Shown: positions 27,095 through 35,322 of the stretch, one piece after another | How positions within the stretch are numbered: position 1 is the stretch's first letter | Layout: the number at the start of each line of letters is the position of its first letter | Source: Candidatus Magnetominusculus dajiuhuensis | GTDB lineage: Bacteria; Nitrospirota; Thermodesulfovibrionia; Thermodesulfovibrionales; Magnetobacteriaceae | DNA length: 64,000 nucleotides | Assembly: GCA_015233465.1 (NCBI GenBank) | Contig: JADFXP010000002.1 | Location: 115,726 to 179,725 of the forward strand | Reading direction: 5' to 3' | Program-made: the position numbers and the translations under genes | The notes under the pieces: model-generated | What the model was told of the DNA's origin: nothing | What the model saw: the letters and a program-made list of their open reading frames with translations, nothing else | Database searches by the model: none

Positions 27095-27104
27095 AATTTG
27101 TTAA

Positions 27105-28487
27105 TTATAATGTAAACATAAGTGTTGCAAGTAATGCAGCGTCGTTATATGCTCCGCCAGTTAAGTATCTAGTGGTTTTATAAGTCAAAGCTGAATTTAA
27201 GAATAACCATTGGTTAAAGCGTTGATCGCCGCCCAGCCCAAATTGTGATATAGTTGCGCCAGTACTTACGCTAGTAGGAACGCTATAACAATACGAGGCT
27301 GCAAGTACTGTTGTAGGAGTATGATATTCAAATTCTGCATTTATCGTTATGCTTGAAGATGAATTATTGCCTTTGAGAGTATTATTAATCAAGTATGCAT
27401 TGTCATATTTATCTGTTCCATACAAAACGCTTGGTATGAAATCAAAAACGCCTGGAATTAAGTAAACCTTTCCATACAATGATACCCTGTTTACTGTGTC
27501 ATTTGACGTAGTAGCGCGATTAACGCCTGTTGTGGTAGTATAACCTAATGGAATATTATTAAGTAAACCATTATACCAAGTTAATGAAAGACTAATATTA
27601 TCATTGATATATTGACTCAATGCTATACCATAACTTGGACGGTTATTTGTGATTCCATTTGTGGAATTGAAAAATCCAGCGTAAGATCCAAAATTATAAT
27701 CAGCCGCTATAGTGCTTGCAGTTGGTAATCCGCTATACCATATACCGTTAGTTATCTTAGCAGAAATATTAGTGGTCTTAGACCCGCCATCACCGTAATG
27801 GAATAGATTATAGCCTAGTTCAATCCCTGATTCTGTGCCAGTCATACTTGTAAAAGATAACAATGTTGAGCTAGCGTTGTATGTTGCAGCAGAGCCTGTG
27901 CCTTTAGAAACAAGAGGTATAGATGGAAAACCTAATGTCATGCCTGATACAGTTCCTGATGTAGAAATTGCAAATGACTCCATTGTTCCTAATTTTACAC
28001 TAAAAAATTGAGATTCATCTCCAAAAACACCCATAGCCCAAAGGTTTACAATAGTGAGCTGACCATTGTCTTCAGCGCCGTTTAATCTGTCTACTTGTAT
28101 CTTTACATTAGACCCAAAGTTTTTGCCCCATGCGCCAGTTAAAGGATAAATCGTAACGCTTCCTGCCTCAATACCTGCTCTGGTATAAGGAGTAGATCTA
28201 TTCGTAGAATCATCATGATTTGAGAATTTTGCAGCAACTGCTCCCTTTCCAGCTAGATAGTCTTCTATTTTGAAATCTCCGGTATCCTTTCCTATTTCAT
28301 TTGGTACTCTAAATCCTGCGAATCTAAATTCATTGCCATACCTGCCTAATTCAGCATCATTTTTATGACACTTAGAGCAGTCTACTTTGTATTTTGTTGA
28401 CCACATCGGCATTGCCTGACTGATACTTGGCAATAACGTTACTCCAAAGATGAACAAAATACTTAATAATAAAGATTTACGACACAT
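27105..28487 (-). CDS. Outer-membrane beta-barrel protein with N-terminal c-type haem motif
   Basis: 460 residues. Signal peptide about 1-25 (ending ISQAMP), then YKVDCSKCHKNDAELGRYGN with one CXXCH haem-binding motif (about C36-H40), and then a long region of alternating strands rich in Gly, Ser, Thr, Asn and Tyr, ending ...LLATLMFTL like a barrel's terminal strand. The design suggests a barrel carrying a short haem plug or periplasmic lid, possibly for outer-membrane electron transfer. It is not long enough or Cys-rich enough for MtrB-type porins with separate decahaem partners. A good GGAGG lies upstream of the start on the reverse strand. No specific family name is claimed. Confidence 0.7.
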   Translation of the reverse strand: MCRKSLLLSILFIFGVTLLPSISQAMPMWSTKYKVDCSKCHKNDAELGRYGNEFRFAGFRVPNEIGKDTGDFKIEDYLAGKGAVAAKFSNHDDSTNRSTPYTRAGIEAGSVTIYPLTGAWGKNFGSNVKIQVDRLNGAEDNGQLTIVNLWAMGVFGDESQFFSVKLGTMESFAISTSGTVSGMTLGFPSIPLVSKGTGSAATYNASSTLLSFTSMTGTESGIELGYNLFHYGDGGSKTTNISAKITNGIWYSGLPTASTIAADYNFGSYAGFFNSTNGITNNRPSYGIALSQYINDNISLSLTWYNGLLNNIPLGYTTTTGVNRATTSNDTVNRVSLYGKVYLIPGVFDFIPSVLYGTDKYDNAYLINNTLKGNNSSSSITINAEFEYHTPTTVLAASYCYSVPTSVSTGATISQFGLGGDQRFNQWLFLNSALTYKTTRYLTGGAYNDAALLATLMFTL

Positions 28488-28577
28488 TTAAACCTCCTAA
28501 AATTAAATTACTAACGGCAAAAATCAAAAGATTCTTACCAGCCTTACTCCTTCCTGTACATTAGGTTGATGCCAATA

Positions 28578-28611
28578 ATATAATATAAAACTTTAACATT
28601 TTATATTATAT
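28578..28611. promoter_or_regulatory. Perfect AT-only inverted repeat upstream of the haem porin gene
   Basis: ATATAATATAAAA (28578-28590) and TTTTATATTATAT (28599-28611) are exact 13-bp inverted repeats separated by eight bases. It lies about 90 bp upstream of the porin start in a 299-bp gap that shows no gene. It could be an operator overlapping the promoter or a weak transcript hairpin. Confidence 0.4.
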
Positions 28612-28786
28612 AAACGTTTTTATTTTTGTCAATTGTTAAATTATAATTATTATTATTTACATTGATTTAAGAATCTTTATATTTTTTTTATTCGATTTAA
28701 TGAATGTCTATGTTTGCTTTCGTTTTATAACAGTATAAGCCTTTATTGTTAGGATATTATTAGGATATGGTTAAAATATGATTAGG

Positions 28787-29551
28787 TTATATTTGTATCT
28801 TTTTAAAAAAATGACTTCCAAGCCATAAAAATATCAGCGTAACGCTAAGCAATACGATTGTATCAATACCTAAGCCATAGTGTCCTACATTTATTAGTAA
28901 GATACGAAGGGCATCAATACCGTATGACAGCGGATTTATTCTTACTATAATAACGAGGACTTTAGGTAATCCTTGAAGAGGGAAAATAGCCCCAGAGAAG
29001 AAAAATATAGGCATTACAAGAAAGTTCATAATAAGATGAAATCCTTGCATGTCCTCAAGCAGTGACGCAATCATTGTGCCTAAAGATGTGAAGAGTAGGG
29101 CAATTATAAACATTATACCAATTGCAGGAATCATATTAATCCAGCTTACAGGGCGAAAGCCAAAGAGCAATGATATGAACATTACAATAATGCCTTGCAT
29201 TGTGGCAACTGTTGCTCCTCCAAGCGTTCTCCCTATCATTATATTAAAGCGGGATATGGGAGCTGCAAGAGTTTCTTTTAAGAATCCAAATTGTCTGTCC
29301 CATATAACCTCCATACCTGAGAAAATGGAAGTGAATATTATACTCATAGCTATTATCCCAGGGGAAAGGAAATTGAGATAGCTTCCCTGTCCAGCTTGTT
29401 GGAATACTGAGTTTAAACCATAACCTAAGGCAATCAGAAAAAGAAGCGGCTGCCCAAGCGAACCTACTATTCGCGATTTTGAACGAAGGTATTTTTTAAT
29501 TTGTCTAAGCCAGAGTATATATATTTTTTTCATTTGTGTTATTTCCGCCAC
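28787..29551 (-). CDS. ABC-2 type exporter permease
   Basis: 254 residues with six hydrophobic segments, beginning after a basic N-terminal stretch (WLRQIKKYLRSKSRIVGS). The ABC2-membrane signature is visible in GMEVIWDRQFGFLKETLAAP (about 83-102) and in FFSGAIFPLQGLPKVL. This is the DrrB/NodJ-like permease type that pairs with the adjacent ATPase. The frame opens with GTG at 29551, 13 bases inside the ATPase gene; an ATG at 29533 after GGCGG is an equally possible start. Substrate unknown: drugs, lipids and polysaccharides are all exported by relatives. Confidence 0.88.
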   Translation of the reverse strand: MAEITQMKKIYILWLRQIKKYLRSKSRIVGSLGQPLLFLIALGYGLNSVFQQAGQGSYLNFLSPGIIAMSIIFTSIFSGMEVIWDRQFGFLKETLAAPISRFNIMIGRTLGGATVATMQGIIVMFISLLFGFRPVSWINMIPAIGIMFIIALLFTSLGTMIASLLEDMQGFHLIMNFLVMPIFFFSGAIFPLQGLPKVLVIIVRINPLSYGIDALRILLINVGHYGLGIDTIVLLSVTLIFLWLGSHFFKKIQI

Positions 29552-30333
29552 ATTTTGTGCATCTTTCTCATACGATCATTGGGATTTACAGCTTCTTCAC
29601 GGATTGTAGAACCAGTAAGAGCTAAAAAGGCATCTTCAAGTGAATTAGTATTAGTTTGTTTTTTTAAATCATTTGAAGTGCCGATTGCGATAATCTTGCC
29701 ATGATCAATTATAGCAATCCGCTGGGCAATTTTATCTGCCTCTTCCATATAGTGTGTAGTGAAAAATACAGTAGTTCCTGCGTTTTTATTAAGATCTCTG
29801 ACATATGCCCATATATGGTTTCTGGTCTGAGGGTCAAGACCAAGGGTTGGTTCATCTAAAAAAATTATCTTAGGGAGATGAAGAAGCCCGCGGGCAATCT
29901 CAAGCCGACGTTTCATGCCTCCTGAGAACTCTTTTACAAAGTTGTCCTTGCGGCTCCATAGGTCAACAAATTTTAGCAGTTCTTCGCTTTTTTGTTTGAG
30001 CGTGCTGCTTGGGACATCATAAAGCACTCCATGTATCTCCATGTTTTCCCATGCCGTTAGATCTTCATCAAGGCTTGGGTCTTGAAATACTATTCCAAAA
30101 GAGCGGCGTACTGCATCAGGATGATTTACTGGATCATGGCCATTAACAATGATATTGCCGCTTGATGGACGAAGAAGCGTTGTAAGCATTTTTATAGTAG
30201 TTGACTTGCCAGCACCATTTGGACCAAGGAAGGCAAATATCTCACCAGTTTCTACATTGAAAGAAACATTATCTACTGCAGTTAGACCGTCGAATTTTTT
30301 TGTTAGGCTTTTAACTTCAATTATTGTATTCAT
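29539..30333 (-). CDS. ABC-2 type exporter ATP-binding protein (DrrA-like)
   Basis: 264 residues with Walker A GPNGAGKST, Q-loop VFQDPSLDEDLTAWEN, signature FSGGMKRRLEIARGL, Walker B IIFLDEPTLGLDP and switch histidine FFTTHYMEEADK. The C-terminal extension (SLEDAFLALTGS) is typical of the daunorubicin-resistance ATPase group. It is upstream of and overlaps the permease gene; together they form a complete half-transporter pair. A 7-bp inverted repeat lies just ahead of the start codon. Confidence 0.94.
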   Translation of the reverse strand: MNTIIEVKSLTKKFDGLTAVDNVSFNVETGEIFAFLGPNGAGKSTTIKMLTTLLRPSSGNIIVNGHDPVNHPDAVRRSFGIVFQDPSLDEDLTAWENMEIHGVLYDVPSSTLKQKSEELLKFVDLWSRKDNFVKEFSGGMKRRLEIARGLLHLPKIIFLDEPTLGLDPQTRNHIWAYVRDLNKNAGTTVFFTTHYMEEADKIAQRIAIIDHGKIIAIGTSNDLKKQTNTNSLEDAFLALTGSTIREEAVNPNDRMRKMHKMWRK

Positions 30334-30342
30334 ATTGTATGA

Positions 30343-30363
30343 TTATGTTTTATTATAACATAA
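30343..30363. promoter_or_regulatory. Inverted repeat in the ABC transporter promoter region
   Basis: TTATGTT (30343-30349) and AACATAA (30357-30363) are perfect 7-bp arms with a 7-base AT centre, ten bases upstream of the ATPase start codon in the gap shared with the divergent small secreted protein gene. A repressor site is plausible; no regulator gene is adjacent. Confidence 0.35.
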
Positions 30364-30473
30364 AAGATTATTTAGTATTCATTTGTTTATATTAAGAACG
30401 TAAATTTAAATCTTAATTTGTTTGTCTATATGTTTAAATTATCCATAAAATATAATTTAAGGAGGAAGCGTTG

Positions 30474-30848
30474 ATGTTAAAGATTTTCTTTAATGCAATA
30501 GTAACTATGTTTATGTTTATTTTTGTTATAGGCGGTATTGCAATTGCAGCAGATGAACAAAAGAAAGACGCAAGATTGGAAAAACCTCACACGAGTCACG
30601 TAGAAGTGAATAAACATTTAGAACATCAAGACAAACATATCAATAAAGAAGTTAGAGAAGATAAAACATCTACAAAAGAGCATCAAAATTTCTTCCAGAA
30701 GATAAATACATTCGCTAAAAAGAGCGTGATATGGGTTAAGAACACTGCGGGTAAATTAACAAAGAAGAACAAAAAAGAATTAAATAAGCAAGAAAACAAT
30801 GGTTCTGCAGCTTCAAAAACAGGGACGAGTTCTCAAACTAAAAAATAA
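30474..30848 (+). CDS. Small secreted Lys/His-rich protein of unknown function
   Basis: 124 residues from the ATG at 30474; a TTG three bases earlier is less likely given GGAGG at 30461-30465. Signal peptide MLKIFFNAIVTMFMFIFVIG followed by GIAIAAD, then a highly charged mature part: EKPHTSHVEVNKHLEHQD, a His/Glu/Lys-rich segment, then a basic Lys-rich tail with Ser/Thr end. No conserved domain is recognised. The 5' end, with its ribosome binding site, is duplicated at 31161. The mature part has several His residues that could bind metal, but this is only a composition argument. Confidence 0.65.
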   Translation: MLKIFFNAIVTMFMFIFVIGGIAIAADEQKKDARLEKPHTSHVEVNKHLEHQDKHINKEVREDKTSTKEHQNFFQKINTFAKKSVIWVKNTAGKLTKKNKKELNKQENNGSAASKTGTSSQTKK

Positions 30849-30920
30849 AGGGTTAGAAGTTATTAATTTGTAGTATATAAAGTTTTATATCCCTATTTTA
30901 TTTATCAATTTAAACATTTA

Positions 30921-30950
30921 GGAGCAGGTGCCCTTTGGGACACCTGCTCC
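30921..30950. repeat. Hairpin repeat after the small secreted protein gene
   Basis: GGAGCAGGTG and CACCTGCTCC form a perfect 10-bp stem with a CCCTTTGGGA loop that itself can pair. It is followed by CCGCAATAAGG without a T-run. It probably belongs to the dispersed GC-rich repeats and may act as a transcript end. Confidence 0.6.
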
Positions 30951-30993
30951 CGCAATAAGGTAATTCAGCTAATCCTATTTAAAACCGTATTTC

Positions 30994-31092
30994 GTAGGGG
31001 TAACCCTTGTGGTTACCCAAGTTACATGTAGGCTAAACGTAAAACAGGGCAGCCACAGGGTCTAAGACCCGTTACAAAAAAGCTGCCCCTAC
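30994..31092. repeat. Nested palindromic repeat (GTAGGGG...CCCCTAC family), second copy
   Basis: GTAGGGG (30994-31000) and CCCCTAC (31086-31092) enclose GGGTAACC-CTTGT-GGTTACCC, identical in sequence to the inner hairpin at 9210-9230, plus GGGCAGC...GCTGCCC and GGGTCTAAGACCC. The last module also occurs in the other repeat family, so this copy looks like a composite. Together with the hairpin at 30921 it explains most of the 378-bp gap between 30848 and 31227. Confidence 0.75.
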
Positions 31093-31160
31093 ATTTCAAT
31101 GAATATATACTTCTATGAGCGCAGCTTGGTATAAATTATCTATAGATAAAAATACAATTT

Positions 31161-31226
31161 AAGGAGGAAGCGTTGATGTTAAAAATATTTTCTATGTCAG
31201 TAGTATTGATGGTTATATATTTATTA
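31161..31226 (+). pseudogene. Truncated 5' copy of the small secreted protein gene
   Basis: AATTTAAGGAGGAAGCGTTG and the following ATGTTAAA are repeated from 30455-30480, and similarity continues upstream for about 20 bases and downstream through the start of the signal peptide (MLKIFSMSVVLMV against MLKIFFNAIVTMF). It then runs into the 3' end of the convergent histidine kinase gene. The mature region is missing, so it is a remnant. Confidence 0.7.
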
Positions 31227-33224
31227 TTAAGCTATGTTAGTAGGGAGTTCAATAACAAAAACCGCACCATTTGCGTCATTAGAAGCATAAATTTTACCGT
31301 TCATATTTTGTTCAATGATTGTCTTAGACATATAAAGTCCAATACCAGTGCCTTCCTCGCCTTTTGTTGAAAAATATTGTTCAAATATTTTATCAATAAT
31401 TTCAAAAGGTATGCCTCCGCCGCTATCATGTATTTCAAGTTTAGCCATATCGTTTGTTTTATAAAATGCAATGAGTATCTCTCCTTTATATCCTTTTGCA
31501 GCAGAATCCTGACTTTTTTTATTAATTGCATCTCTGGCATTTCCGATTAAATTTAATATTACCTGCTTAAATTCATTAGGATAACCAAATACCTCAATTT
31601 CAGGCTCACATGTAGTTAATTCTGGATACTTTGCAGAGTTTGATATGTTTGTAACATCGTATTTATATTCAATTGCAATCTTTATATTAGCTTTTATCAA
31701 TTGGTCATAAATTAAATTTATTACTTCAATAACTGTAGAGTTCAGCTTAAACATGACCTTTTCTTTGCTTGGTTTAAAAAAATTTCTGAAATCATTGATG
31801 GTATTTGACATGTGTATGACCTGTATCATAGTGTCATTCACTGTTTGAGTGATATAGTTTTTATCTAATTCGCCAAAATCATAGGCTGATTTTAAGTCCT
31901 GAATTATTAAGCCTATAGCATTAAGCGGCTGCCTCCACTGATGAGCTATTGCGCCTATCATTTCTCCCATAGCTGCAAGTTTTGATTGTTGAATCAATAG
32001 TTGTTGTTGAAGCATACGATGGTTAGTTTCTTCCTCTACTCTACGTTCCAGTGTCCTATGTAATTTTATAAATTCTTCTTCAGCCTTTATGCGTACAGAT
32101 ATTTCGATTTCCAATTCTTCGTTGATTTTTATTAAGTTTTTTGTTTTTTCTTCAACAAGATCATTCAGGTGGTCGGTATGTTTTTTTAGTTCCTTGATCA
32201 TCATATTAAAGGTATTTGCTAAGATTCCGATTTCATCATCTGATTGCACTTCTGCCGTTACAGAAAGAGAACCGTTAGATACCTCTTGCGTAACTTGGCA
32301 TAGCGACTTTATAGGTTCTACAATCCTTAATGATAAGCGGTTGGAGATGTAAAAGGTAATTAAGGCTATTATTAAGATAGATACTATCATAGCTGTCTCT
32401 AATAATCTAATCTGATGGAAGGCTTTGTCTATAGGCAGGGCAAATAACATTATTCCAGATATTCTTTTTTCATATCCTACAGGTTTTGCTGCAACATAGT
32501 ATCTTGACGAACCAAGGGTCATCTCTCTAATAATTTGTTTATTTTGGTTTTTTACATCTGCAAGAAATATCTTTAGGTCATTATCTAATAATATTTTAGG
32601 ATTTGTAAAAGTAGATGCCTGCGGAAAGTCTCCCCTGTAAAGAGTAACTTCTATTCCGAACTTAACCTTTATTTGATTTAGTAATTCGTAATCTATTATA
32701 CGTCCAACCTGTAACATGCCGATTGGTTTATCGTTTAGCTTAATAGGCACAAAGGCTTTACACGCAACACCTCTATTTGGTGTTCCCACTATTGTGACTA
32801 CATCTTCGCCTTTTAGTACTTGATCTAATATTTCAGGATAGTATAGAATTTTTTTATTCAACTGAGGGATTACCATAAATTCGGTTGCTAATATGTAACC
32901 ATCAGGACTAAAAACCCTGATTAAACTGGCTCCAAATAGAGTTTGAAGCTCTTGCAATAAGGGCAGCAGGGCATTTTGGTCACGACGTTTAGTCATTTGA
33001 ACTATATCGTTTCGTTTTGCGATCGCTTGGGCATTACGAAGGAGGTCATTTCCTAACTGTTTTAATTCTGTCTCTATTCCGCGTACTCCGCTTACAAGCT
33101 GCAGTTCTGATTTTTCATTGATCTGTCCAATCAGCATGATTATGCAGACTACTATTATAATCGTTGATGGAATAATGACCAACGGAAGAAAGTTTGATAG
33201 AATTTTATTATGAAGAGTTTTCAT
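31227..33224 (-). CDS. Membrane-bound sensor histidine kinase
   Basis: 665 residues: TM1 (about 12-33), periplasmic sensor region of Cache-like character (40-275), TM2 (277-296), HAMP (about 295-348), a long coiled coil (350-415), HisKA with phospho-acceptor H428 in AHQWRQPLNAIG, and HATPase_c with N-box NLIGNARDAI, G1 DSGGGIP and G2 GTGIGLYMSK. The HQWRQPLN variant is common in anaerobes. Its start overlaps the stop of the TupA-like gene (ATGA), so kinase and binding protein are co-translated. No response regulator is adjacent. The 3' end abuts the truncated gene copy. Confidence 0.92.
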   Translation of the reverse strand: MKTLHNKILSNFLPLVIIPSTIIIVVCIIMLIGQINEKSELQLVSGVRGIETELKQLGNDLLRNAQAIAKRNDIVQMTKRRDQNALLPLLQELQTLFGASLIRVFSPDGYILATEFMVIPQLNKKILYYPEILDQVLKGEDVVTIVGTPNRGVACKAFVPIKLNDKPIGMLQVGRIIDYELLNQIKVKFGIEVTLYRGDFPQASTFTNPKILLDNDLKIFLADVKNQNKQIIREMTLGSSRYYVAAKPVGYEKRISGIMLFALPIDKAFHQIRLLETAMIVSILIIALITFYISNRLSLRIVEPIKSLCQVTQEVSNGSLSVTAEVQSDDEIGILANTFNMMIKELKKHTDHLNDLVEEKTKNLIKINEELEIEISVRIKAEEEFIKLHRTLERRVEEETNHRMLQQQLLIQQSKLAAMGEMIGAIAHQWRQPLNAIGLIIQDLKSAYDFGELDKNYITQTVNDTMIQVIHMSNTINDFRNFFKPSKEKVMFKLNSTVIEVINLIYDQLIKANIKIAIEYKYDVTNISNSAKYPELTTCEPEIEVFGYPNEFKQVILNLIGNARDAINKKSQDSAAKGYKGEILIAFYKTNDMAKLEIHDSGGGIPFEIIDKIFEQYFSTKGEEGTGIGLYMSKTIIEQNMNGKIYASNDANGAVFVIELPTNIA

Positions 33225-34081
33225 TGGCAGAGGCTAATTTTAATAGCCATCGGAACAAATAAAGACCTATTGAATTTTACCTTTCCATAACCGCATATTA
33301 TCTCTTGTCCGTCTATTGATGTGATAAAATCAAGAAACTTCATTGCCCCATCATAGTTTATTCCTGAGACCTTGATTGGATTAACTGCAATTACTCCGTA
33401 AGGGTTAAATAATCTGCTGTCGCCTTCTACGACTATAACAAGATTTAACTCTTCTTTATGATAAAGATAAGTGCCTCTGTCTGCGAGAACATATGCCTTA
33501 TGATTAGATGCTGCTATAAGGGCTTCCAGAATATTTTTATTTGCTGTAATATACCAATTGCCTGAAGGCTTGATATTTAATAATTTCCAAATAATCATTT
33601 CTCTGCTATATGTACCTGATTTATCACCTCGTGAGACAAAAGTAGCATGACTATCGTGGATGGCTTGAAAGGCTTTTAATACGTTATTTTCACCCTTTAT
33701 ATGTATTGGATCATCTGGAGGCCCTAAAATTACAAAGTCATTATACATAACATCCTTTCTATTAATGCCATAACCTTCAGAAACAAATTTATCCTCATCC
33801 TCTCTTGAATGAACGAATACAACATCCACCTTGCCTGCTCTTGCAGAGTTAAGGGTCTCGACACTTCCAGCCATAGAAATATCAACTTTAATGCCATACT
33901 TCTTTTCAAAAACAGGTATAATTCTATCCATTAAGCCTGACTTCATAGTAGTTGTGCTTGTCCCAAGCCTTAATACTTGTCCATTACTTTTAGGCAGTTT
34001 ATCGGGTCCTTTACTACAGTCTGCTATCATTAGACACATTGAGATAACTAAAATCATTATTGCTAAATATTTATTAAACAT
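33221..34081 (-). CDS. TupA-like periplasmic oxyanion (tungstate-type) binding protein
   Basis: 286 residues. Signal sequence ends near MIADCSKG, a weak lipobox (Asp before Cys). Mature part shows the TupA pattern: LRLGTSTTTMKSGLMDRIIP, FEKKYGIKVDIS, VDVVFVHSREDEDKFV, GYGINRKDVMYNDFVILGPP and RGDKSGTYSRE. The TTT and R/D-K-S-G motifs line the oxyanion site of tungstate/molybdate binders. No permease or ATPase gene follows; instead the next overlapping gene is a sensor kinase, so this protein probably serves as the kinase's periplasmic ligand receptor. Ligand identity is inference. Confidence 0.82.
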   Translation of the reverse strand: MFNKYLAIMILVISMCLMIADCSKGPDKLPKSNGQVLRLGTSTTTMKSGLMDRIIPVFEKKYGIKVDISMAGSVETLNSARAGKVDVVFVHSREDEDKFVSEGYGINRKDVMYNDFVILGPPDDPIHIKGENNVLKAFQAIHDSHATFVSRGDKSGTYSREMIIWKLLNIKPSGNWYITANKNILEALIAASNHKAYVLADRGTYLYHKEELNLVIVVEGDSRLFNPYGVIAVNPIKVSGINYDGAMKFLDFITSIDGQEIICGYGKVKFNRSLFVPMAIKISLCQ

Positions 34082-34257
34082 ATATTTTTTGTAACTCCTA
34101 TTTAAACGTTTTCATATAAAATAATCTATATAATATTATAACATGTCTAAATCTGAAATACTAAATTATAACGTAGACACAATTAAACATAATGTTGAGG
34201 AATGTCAAAGTGTATTGATAATTCGGCTTAATCATCTTCTAACAATATAAAATATTG

Positions 34258-34458
34258 TTATCTATCAATTCCTGCAGTTCTTAGATTATTTTTGATAATG
34301 AATACTGGTACTTCTTTCCAATCTGGTATAACGACAGGTCTTATAATTCCTTTCTTTGTATATACATAATGATCGCCTTCAATTCTTACACATGTGAACC
34401 CTGCCTTTTCAAAAACCTTAGTAAGCTGTTTTGCAGTAATTGGGACTATTCTTTTCAC
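34258..34458 (-). CDS. hicA: HicA-type mRNA interferase toxin
   Basis: 66 residues with the HicA double-stranded-RNA-binding-like fold: KQLTKVFEKAGFTCVRIEGD then HYVYTKKG, where the histidine of GDHYVY is the catalytic residue, and an IIKNNLRTAGI tail that matches the family's LRxILKqAGi. HicA cleaves mRNA and is blocked by HicB. It starts one base after the stop of the upstream antitoxin-like gene. The basic VPITAKQ start is slightly unlike the standard KRISGKEL, but length and motifs agree. Confidence 0.85.
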   Translation of the reverse strand: MKRIVPITAKQLTKVFEKAGFTCVRIEGDHYVYTKKGIIRPVVIPDWKEVPVFIIKNNLRTAGIDR

Positions 34459-34459
34459 T

Positions 34460-34726
34460 TTATGCTACGCTTACCAGTTCAGTAGCAACTATTTTTGGAG
34501 GTATCCATCTTCCACTTGGAAGTTTTTTATAATTAGCCTCATGTAAGATTTCTTCTAGTGTCCCCATCTTTTCGGATTCTTCTACAAAAAGTCTTACAGC
34601 AGTCTTTATCATTTTCTTAGCGTCTTCAATTGTATCTCCACAGCTTGACACATCAAGTGCAGGGCAATATGCTATACATGTATTATCTTCCTGAAAAACA
34701 ATAATATCAAAATCTATGGCTATCAT
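34460..34726 (-). CDS. hicB: HicB-type antitoxin
   Basis: 88 residues. FQEDNTCIAYCPALDVSSCG and DTIEDAKKMIKTAVRLFVEE form the partial RNase-H-like fold of HicB antitoxins. No C-terminal ribbon-helix-helix or helix-turn-helix is obvious; the tail is WIPPKIVATELVSVA, so autoregulation may be weak. It precedes hicA on the same strand by one base and lies 19 bp beyond the stop of ilvH, so the pair may be read from the ilv transcript. Confidence 0.85.
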   Translation of the reverse strand: MIAIDFDIIVFQEDNTCIAYCPALDVSSCGDTIEDAKKMIKTAVRLFVEESEKMGTLEEILHEANYKKLPSGRWIPPKIVATELVSVA

Positions 34727-34745
34727 AATTTATCTATAGTATTTA

Positions 34746-35234
34746 TTATTTCTTATTAATCCCCTCTCTTGCCATAGCAATCTTTCCAGACCTTGTAAAC
34801 TCCTTAACTCCCATTGGTTTCATTAACTCAATAAATGCTGTTATCTTACTCTCATTACCAGTTACCTCAAGGGTAAAGGTCTTAGGGGATGAATCTACTA
34901 CCCTGCCTCTAAATATCTCACAAAGCCTCAGTACTTCAACCCTGTCTTCCTTTTTTGGCGCTACCTTTATCAAAATCATTTCGCGCTCAACGTGATCCGT
35001 CTCAAATAAATCAGTTACCCTGATGACATCAATTAACTTGTTTAACTGCTTGTTTATCTGCTCAACTATAAAATCATCGCCGCTTGTTACAATAGTCATT
35101 ACTGAAATTTGTGAGTCAATCGTCTCGCCAACCGATATGCTCTCAATATTATAACCTCTGCCGCTAAACAAGCCCGCTACCCTTGAAAGTACTCCAAATT
35201 TATTCTCTACTAATATTGATATTGTATGTTTCAT
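34746..35234 (-). CDS. ilvH: Acetolactate synthase small (regulatory) subunit
   Basis: 162 residues. N-terminal ACT domain: HTISILVENKFGVLSRVAGL and FSGRGYNIESISVG, with a second half containing KVAPKKEDRVEVLRLCEIF. It binds valine for feedback control and activates the large subunit. It follows ilvB on the reverse strand after an 88-bp gap holding a small degenerate palindrome (35266-35287). Length and motifs are standard. Confidence 0.96.
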   Translation of the reverse strand: MKHTISILVENKFGVLSRVAGLFSGRGYNIESISVGETIDSQISVMTIVTSGDDFIVEQINKQLNKLIDVIRVTDLFETDHVEREMILIKVAPKKEDRVEVLRLCEIFRGRVVDSSPKTFTLEVTGNESKITAFIELMKPMGVKEFTRSGKIAMAREGINKK

Positions 35235-35265
35235 TCATTTACCTCAATTATTATTGTAGCCCATT

Positions 35266-35287
35266 GGGCAGACACATAGGACTGCCC
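35266..35287. repeat. Degenerate short palindrome between ilvB and ilvH
   Basis: GGGCAG (35266-35271) and CTGCCC (35282-35287) with a ten-base loop, resembling the GGGCAG/CTGCCC arms of the GTAGGGG repeat family. May be an eroded copy or an intra-operon hairpin. Confidence 0.4.
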
Positions 35288-35322
35288 TTATGATGGATAT
35301 TCTAATATTAATAATATTCATT

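Noticed and set aside
31173..31370. Open frame of 65 codons beginning with a good ribosome binding site
   Set aside because: Only the first few codons resemble the secreted protein; the remainder is antisense to the histidine kinase. Treated as a truncated duplicate.
34258..34726. Reading hicBA as part of branched-chain amino acid synthesis
   Set aside because: Close spacing to ilvH could give co-transcription, but the proteins match the toxin-antitoxin families.
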